Of a DNA stretch of 46,791 nucleotides, positions 42,713-46,791 are shown one piece after another. The notes under the pieces were generated by a model that worked only from the letters and a program-made list of their open reading frames with translations, was not told the DNA's origin and ran no database searches. The DNA lies in NCBI RefSeq assembly GCF_004349215.1, contig NZ_SMKU01000026.1, forward strand, positions 1 to 46,791. The letters are read 5' to 3'. The position numbers and the translations under genes are program-made. The DNA is from Actinomadura rubrisoli (lineage in GTDB: Bacteria; Actinomycetota; Actinomycetes; Streptosporangiales; Streptosporangiaceae). Each line of letters begins with the position of its first letter. Positions within the stretch are counted from its first letter, which is position 1.

Positions 42713-43702
42713 ATGCGGTGGGACGGCATCTTCCTCGCGGGGCTGGGGACGTGGGTCCCCCCGGCCCTTCCTGTCGGCGACATCATGGATCCAGAGTTCT
42801 GCGATCCGGGGACCGCTGAATTCCTGGGGTTCCGGCACATCGCCGTCTCAACGACCGCTTCGGCGATGGAGATGGCCGAGCGCGCCGCACTCCGAGCCCT
42901 GGCACATTCCCAGCACAGCCCCAAGGACATCGCCGGAGTCATCGCCGTCGACGTCTCCGGATACGACCACCACGCACCGGCGATGCGGATTCAACGGACC
43001 GTCGGCAGCGCCGGTATCGGGTACGAACTGCGAAACGCCAGCGCCAGCGACCTGGCCGCGATATTCACCGCGGCCGACCGGCTCACGTGCGATCCCACTT
43101 CGACGGCCCTGCTGATCGCCGCCGCGGACAGATTCGCCCTCCCCAAGTGGAATCGGTGGCGGGACGGCGGCGGAATCATCCTCGGCGACGCCGGGGCCGC
43201 GCTCGTCCTGTCGCGGTCTCCGGGCTTTGCCCGAGTCGTCGCCGGTGCGTACGGCAGCGCCCCGGAACTGGAGCACTACGGCCGCTATTCAAGAACGCGT
43301 GCTGTGCGCGGCCACGACACCTACTCCAGCTTCGGCGAGAGCGCGGAAACACTGCGTCATCACACCCGTGCAGTGATCGAGGCGGCCCTGGCGGACACCG
43401 ATGTCTCTCATGTCGACCACGTGGCGATCACCGGAGTAGGCCGGCATCTGATCGCCCAACTGCTTCCACCGGAACTCTGCGCGTCTCCGTACGACACCAC
43501 GTGGTCCTATTCACGAAATATCGGCCATACCTGTGCCGATATCACCCTGGGGCTGGCACACCTGCTGCGCAGCGGCCGCTTGTCCGCCGGAGACCATGTC
43601 CTCGCGATAGGTCTGGCGGTCGGCTTCAGCTTCTACGCCGTCGTCCTCCGAGTCGAGGAGACGGGCCCGCCCGGGAAGCGGCTCCAGCACGCGAGACGGT
43701 AG
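42713..43702 (+). CDS. KAS III-like thiolase-fold protein with serine nucleophile position
   Basis: A 329-residue FabH-fold protein (FLAGLGTWVPPALPVGDIMD at the start, AGDHVLAIGLAVGFSFYAVV at the end). Where FabH has its cysteine (…AxCAG…), this protein has RNASASDL, Ser110. The catalytic His of FabH (PHQAN) is replaced by ITGVGRH, and Asn (GNTSA) by GHTCAD. It therefore cannot be a normal condensing enzyme. Serine-containing relatives such as DpsC prime synthases or transfer acyl groups, which suits a starter-unit or acyl-release role here. ATG 42713 is two bases after the stop of the large synthase, so it is the third gene of the operon. Confidence 0.82.
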   Translation: MRWDGIFLAGLGTWVPPALPVGDIMDPEFCDPGTAEFLGFRHIAVSTTASAMEMAERAALRALAHSQHSPKDIAGVIAVDVSGYDHHAPAMRIQRTVGSAGIGYELRNASASDLAAIFTAADRLTCDPTSTALLIAAADRFALPKWNRWRDGGGIILGDAGAALVLSRSPGFARVVAGAYGSAPELEHYGRYSRTRAVRGHDTYSSFGESAETLRHHTRAVIEAALADTDVSHVDHVAITGVGRHLIAQLLPPELCASPYDTTWSYSRNIGHTCADITLGLAHLLRSGRLSAGDHVLAIGLAVGFSFYAVVLRVEETGPPGKRLQHARR

Positions 43703-43778
43703 CCGATCGATCCTCGTACGCTGCTCCGCTCAGGCCGGCGGCGCGCGACCGCGAGACCGCGCGACGCCGGGGGCGGGG

Positions 43779-44795
43779 TCATCCGTCGAGGAAGCGCAGC
43801 AACTCCGCGGTGACGAACCGGGGGTTCTCCTCGACGAGCCAGTGCCCCGCGTTCGGCACGTCCACCGCGCGCACGATGTTGGTCATGCGCGGCGCCGCGG
43901 TGGCCCGGACCGGGGCGAGCTGCCCCTGGGCGGTCATGAGCAGGGTCGGGACGCGTGTCGCCGCCGCCACGGTGTCGCGGACGTCCTTGTCGAGGGCGCG
44001 GTAGAGGTCGAAGCCGCCCGACAGGGCCTTGGGCCGGCGGTAGGTCCGCGCGTACTCGTCGATCTCGGCCTCGGTGAACGGGGACCGGTCCGAGGTGCCG
44101 CCGAACGCCGTCCCGCCGAACGAGACCTGGGGGTAGAACAGCGCCAGGTACTCGCGGACGTCGTCGCCGACCACCGTCTCAGGGATCCGGCGCTGGGAGT
44201 GGAAGGCGATGTGCCAGCTCAGCGAGCGGTATTTGGGCCCGTCGATCGCGGGCCCGGGCAGCGGCAGGTCGAGGTAGCCGAGACGCGCGGTGTCGGCGGG
44301 GAACTGCGCGGCGTACTGGAACGCCACCGCGGCGCCGAGGTCGTGCCCGATCACGCGGGCGTCGCGCACCCCGAGCCGTCCGGCGATCAGGGTGTGCACG
44401 TACCGCGCCAGGGTGGCCTTGTCGTAGCCGGTCGGGGAGCCGGTGCTGTCGCCCAGCCCGGGGAGGTCGACGGCGTAGACGGTGTGGTGCTCGGCGAGCG
44501 CCGGCATGACCGCCCACCAGCCGAACCAGGTCTGCGGCCAGCCGTGCAGCAGCACCACCGGCGGGCCGCTCCCGCCGGTCACGTAGTGCATCCGGACGCC
44601 GCCGGCGTCGGCGAACTCGTGCCGGAAGGTCTTGGTGAACCGGGGGTCGTCCCGCGTGGCGGCGGCGTAGGGGGGAGCCTCGCCTGCGGCCGGCGCGGAG
44701 CAGGCCGCGGCGCAGATCGCGAGCAGGAGTGCGAGCGCGGCGGCCGCCGCCGTCCACGCGGATCGGAGGGAGCGGCGCCATGGTGCGGGGATCAT
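43779..44795 (-). CDS. Epoxide-hydrolase-like alpha/beta hydrolase lipoprotein
   Basis: A 338-residue alpha/beta hydrolase with a lipoprotein signal (LALLLAICAAACSAP, lipobox AAAC). The fold motifs are HGWPQTWFGWW (oxyanion hole), VIGHDLGAAVAFQYA with an Asp nucleophile, and NAGHWLVEENPRFV with the catalytic His. Asp nucleophile plus HGWP place it with epoxide hydrolases/dehalogenases rather than esterases. It acts outside the membrane, anchored by lipid. ATG 44793-44795. It is the last gene of a minus-strand operon after the DinB and methyltransferase genes and converges with the synthase operon. Confidence 0.85.
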   Translation of the reverse strand: MIPAPWRRSLRSAWTAAAAALALLLAICAAACSAPAAGEAPPYAAATRDDPRFTKTFRHEFADAGGVRMHYVTGGSGPPVVLLHGWPQTWFGWWAVMPALAEHHTVYAVDLPGLGDSTGSPTGYDKATLARYVHTLIAGRLGVRDARVIGHDLGAAVAFQYAAQFPADTARLGYLDLPLPGPAIDGPKYRSLSWHIAFHSQRRIPETVVGDDVREYLALFYPQVSFGGTAFGGTSDRSPFTEAEIDEYARTYRRPKALSGGFDLYRALDKDVRDTVAAATRVPTLLMTAQGQLAPVRATAAPRMTNIVRAVDVPNAGHWLVEENPRFVTAELLRFLDG

Positions 44796-44821
44796 GTGTT
44801 CCTGTCCTGGAAGGTGGTGGG

Positions 44822-45307
44822 TCAGCGCCCGGTGGCGCCGTCGATCAGTTCGCGGAGGATGTCGGCGTGACCGGCGTGGCGGCCGGTCTCCTCGATCATG
44901 TGGGTGAGCGCCCAGCGGACGCTGGGAGCGGGCTTGCCCGGCCGCGGGACCGGCGCGCCGAGGTCGGTGCACCCGTCGAGGACCTCGTTCGCGCGCTCGA
45001 CCGTCCTCCGGTAGCGGTCGACGACGTCGGCCACGCCGTCCGCCGGCGCGGCATGGAACGTCGCCTTCCAGTTGGTGACCTTGTCCCCGAGGAACATCGA
45101 GCGCTCGACGAAGGTCAGGTGGTTGAGCAGGCCGAGCAGGTTCGTGCCCGACGGCACTCCGGCCGTCCGGACCTGCGGTTCGGGCGCACCGTCGACCTTC
45201 GCGGCGATCGAGGCCCGCAGGTAGTCGAGGAAACCGCGCAGGACCTCGATCTCGCTGCTTCCGGTCTGAGGCGGCGGTGTGTCGCGGCGGCGCGAGGTGG
45301 TGGGCAT
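44822..45307 (-). CDS. DinB family (DUF664) protein
   Basis: A 161-residue DinB-like four-helix protein. Typical features: LLGLLNHLTFVERSMFLGDK with a metal-binding His in helix 2, and LTHMIEETGRHAGHADILRE with the HxxxH-type pair near the C-terminus. The family includes mycothiol-dependent enzymes and metal-dependent hydrolases; the reaction here is unknown. ATG 45305-45307 follows AAGGAGA, 14 bases after the methyltransferase stop. Confidence 0.88.
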   Translation of the reverse strand: MPTTSRRRDTPPPQTGSSEIEVLRGFLDYLRASIAAKVDGAPEPQVRTAGVPSGTNLLGLLNHLTFVERSMFLGDKVTNWKATFHAAPADGVADVVDRYRRTVERANEVLDGCTDLGAPVPRPGKPAPSVRWALTHMIEETGRHAGHADILRELIDGATGR

Positions 45308-45321
45308 GGTGTTCTCCTTGG

Positions 45322-45948
45322 TCAGGCGGTGCGGCGGATGAGCAGGACGTGGTCGGTGACCTCGGCGGTGCGCCCGCCCGGCCCGGTCGCGATCCGGCGC
45401 GGCGCGTCGGCCCGCTCGACCGTCCACGCCGCCGGGTCCAGATCGAGGCCCACGGCGACCTCCTGCGGGGCCGGGTACCGGACGTCGGGATCCTGGTTCC
45501 ACGACCACGGCGCGGTCGAGCCGTGGTCGACGACCAGCAGCCGCCCGTCCGAGCGCAGCGCGTGGGCGGCCGCGCGCAGGACGGACGCCCTGTCCAGGTC
45601 GAAGGGAGTGTGCAGGTAGTGGGCGCAGACCAGGTCGAACCCGCCCTGCGGGAAGGACGCGCGCAGGTCATGCCGCTCGGCGGTGACCCGGCCGCCCAGG
45701 CCGCGCGAGCGGGCCAGGCCGGCGAGCCGCTCGACCGCCACGGCCGAGATGTCGACGGCGGTGACCTGCCATCCCCGGCGGGCGAGCCACAGCGCGTCGC
45801 CGCCGTTGCCGCATCCGAGGTCCAGTGCCCCGCCCGGCGTCAGGCCCGTGACCGTCTCGGCGAGACGGACGTTCGGCCGCGGGTCGGTGGCCGCCGGCCG
45901 GGCCGCGTAGTGGCCGTCCCAGAACGCGACCGCATCGGTGGTGCTCAT
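45322..45948 (-). CDS. SAM-dependent methyltransferase, class I
   Basis: A 208-residue class I methyltransferase. The SAM motif I is GALDLGCGNGGDALWLARRG (about residues 40-59), followed by VTAVDISAVAVERL, motif II FDLVCAHYLHTPFD and GRLLVVDHG. It resembles thiopurine/tellurite-type methyltransferases of small molecules, but the substrate is not known. ATG 45946-45948 follows AAAGGAGA. First gene of the operon with DinB and the hydrolase, divergent from the XRE-cupin regulator. Confidence 0.87.
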   Translation of the reverse strand: MSTTDAVAFWDGHYAARPAATDPRPNVRLAETVTGLTPGGALDLGCGNGGDALWLARRGWQVTAVDISAVAVERLAGLARSRGLGGRVTAERHDLRASFPQGGFDLVCAHYLHTPFDLDRASVLRAAAHALRSDGRLLVVDHGSTAPWSWNQDPDVRYPAPQEVAVGLDLDPAAWTVERADAPRRIATGPGGRTAEVTDHVLLIRRTA

Positions 45949-46007
45949 CGAGTCTCCTTTCGTCGGGACGCGTTCAGTCTCGCCATGCCCTCCCGATCTG
46001 GCACGAA

Positions 46008-46028
46008 ATCTTGCGGTTCTGGCAAGAT
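46008..46028. promoter_or_regulatory. Inverted repeat operator over the XRE-cupin promoter
   Basis: ATCTTGC-N7-GCAAGAT is perfect. The right arm contains CAAGAT (46023-46028), a -10 box ending six bases before ATG 46035. A direct repeat TCTGGCA also occurs twice (about 45997-46003 and 46018-46024). It suits autoregulation and control of the divergent methyltransferase operon. Confidence 0.72.
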
Positions 46029-46034
46029 GACCCC

Positions 46035-46640
46035 ATGGACGGCGAAACGGAAGACGTGCTCGGCGCCGTGGGACCGCGGCTGCGTGCGCTGCGCCGCGAC
46101 CGCGGCATCACCCTCGCCGACCTCGCGGCGACGACCGGGGTGTCGGAGAGCACCCTGTCCCGGCTGGAGAGCGGGCAGCGCCGGGCGACCCTGGAGTTGC
46201 TGCTGCCGCTGGCCCGGACCTACGACGTCCCGCTGGACGACCTCGTCGGCGCCCCGCGCACGGGCGACCCCCGGATCCACCTGAAGCCGATCCGACGCTT
46301 CGGAATGGTCTTCATCCCGCTGTCCCGGCGCCCGGGCGGCACGCACGCGTTCAAGATGATCATCCCCGCCCGGCCGGAGCCCCTCGAACCGACCCCGCAG
46401 ACCCACGAGGGCTTCGAATGGCTGTACGTGCTCAACGGCCGCCTGCGGCTCGTGGTCGGCGACCGCGACCTGACGCTGCCGCCCGGCGAGGCGGCCGAGT
46501 TCGACACGTCCTTGCCGCACTGGCTGGGCAGCGCCGACGGCGGTGCGGTCGAGCTTCTCATCCTGTTCGGCCAGCAAGGAATGCGCTCGCACGTACGCGC
46601 CGGCCCCCACAAGCCGTCTCATGGTGAGGACAAGCACTGA
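46035..46640 (+). CDS. XRE-cupin transcriptional regulator
   Basis: A 201-residue protein. N-terminal XRE helix-turn-helix (about 8-70): LRALRRDRGITLADLAATTG, VSESTLSRLESGQRRATLEL. C-terminal cupin (about 110-190): HEGFEWLYVLNGRLRLVVGD, LPPGEAAEFDTSLPHWLGS. Such proteins bind a small ligand in the cupin. The start is ATG 46035 (MDGETEDV); an in-frame upstream codon at 46011 lies inside the operator. Divergent from the methyltransferase-DinB-hydrolase operon, which it probably represses. Confidence 0.88.
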   Translation: MDGETEDVLGAVGPRLRALRRDRGITLADLAATTGVSESTLSRLESGQRRATLELLLPLARTYDVPLDDLVGAPRTGDPRIHLKPIRRFGMVFIPLSRRPGGTHAFKMIIPARPEPLEPTPQTHEGFEWLYVLNGRLRLVVGDRDLTLPPGEAAEFDTSLPHWLGSADGGAVELLILFGQQGMRSHVRAGPHKPSHGEDKH

Positions 46641-46747
46641 GATCAGCCTCTGTGTCCGTTGCCTGATGCGGAAGATCGGCTGCCTCGTCCTCGTTGCGAT
46701 TGAGGAGACAGGGCCGGTCGATCTGATGCGTTTGGGTGGTGGGTCGT

Positions 46748-46791
46748 ATGAGCGGGGGACGTGTCGTTCTGGTCAGTGGTGCCTCCAGGGG
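46748..46791 (+). CDS. Start of a short-chain dehydrogenase/reductase gene (partial)
   Basis: The last 44 bases read ATG AGC GGG ... encoding MSGGRVVLVSGASRG, the nucleotide-binding start of an SDR protein (hydrophobic strand, then SGASRG). The gene runs off the window. The 107 bases between it and the XRE gene show nothing else. Confidence 0.6.
   Translation, partial: MSGGRVVLVSGASR

Noticed and set aside
35316..43702. Reading the operon as an enediyne or modular type I PKS
   Set aside because: Enediyne PKSs have KS-AT-ACP-KR-DH-PPTase in one chain, and modular PKSs have AT inside modules; here AT-ACP is separate, a CLF follows the KS and the ACP motif is PUFA-like.

Overview
The window comes from a high-GC actinomycete chromosome. 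Codon third positions are almost all G or C, GTG and TTG starts are common, and several genes look leaderless. The gene content (GuaB1-type GMP reductase, CGNR regulator, LytR-CpsA-Psr proteins, two-domain Lrp, lipoprotein L,D-transpeptidases) fits the Actinomadura/Streptosporangiales area, but that placement is inference.

Layout. 1-370: 3' end of 23S rRNA, 5S rRNA and rRNA operon terminator. 388-3334: minus-strand operon of a carotenoid-type FAD oxidoreductase, a membrane di-iron desaturase and a TetR repressor, with a palindromic operator at the operon start. 3409-4580: shortened YciI-like protein, a membrane-protein remnant and an ArsR-SRPBCC fusion whose operator sits inside its own promoter. 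4650-10629: TetR gene divergent from an AtuA / carboxyltransferase / biotin carboxylase operon (acyclic-terpene or related acyl-CoA catabolism). 10903-12901: P-loop kinase translationally coupled to an enolase-superfamily protein that appears to have lost its catalytic lysines, then a small unknown protein. 13008-16064: two LCP wall-polymer ligases. 16215-19281: GuaB1 and a double Lrp/AsnC regulator, divergent, with a 0.7 kb intergenic region holding a possible leader peptide. 19414-27585: two CPA1 Na+/H+ antiporters, two regulators, a DHA2 exporter coupled to a UBP zinc-finger protein, and GDP-mannose 4,6-dehydratase. 27648-31396: unknown protein, three atypical clustered tRNA genes (Trp, Ala, Ser), PLP aminotransferase and divergent LysR. 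31725-35143: VC0807-like membrane protein and two tandem L,D-transpeptidase lipoproteins.

35316-43702 is the most unusual part: a three-gene iterative fatty-acid/polyketide synthase related to PUFA ('secondary lipid') synthases. One protein carries AT, a proline-rich repeat and a single ACP. A 1971-residue protein carries a FabL-type enoyl reductase, KS, a KS-like chain length factor without cysteine, KR and DH. A KAS III-like protein follows with serine at the nucleophile position. Together they supply every activity for a full reductive cycle on one carrier protein; no thioesterase or phosphopantetheinyl transferase is visible.

43779-46791: minus-strand operon of epoxide-hydrolase-like lipoprotein, DinB protein and methyltransferase, divergent from an XRE-cupin regulator with an inverted repeat over its promoter, then the first codons of an SDR gene cut by the window end.

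Many small regulators carry their own operators in short divergent or leader regions, and a recurring promoter arrangement (-10 box exactly six bases before the start codon) suggests leaderless transcripts for several of them.
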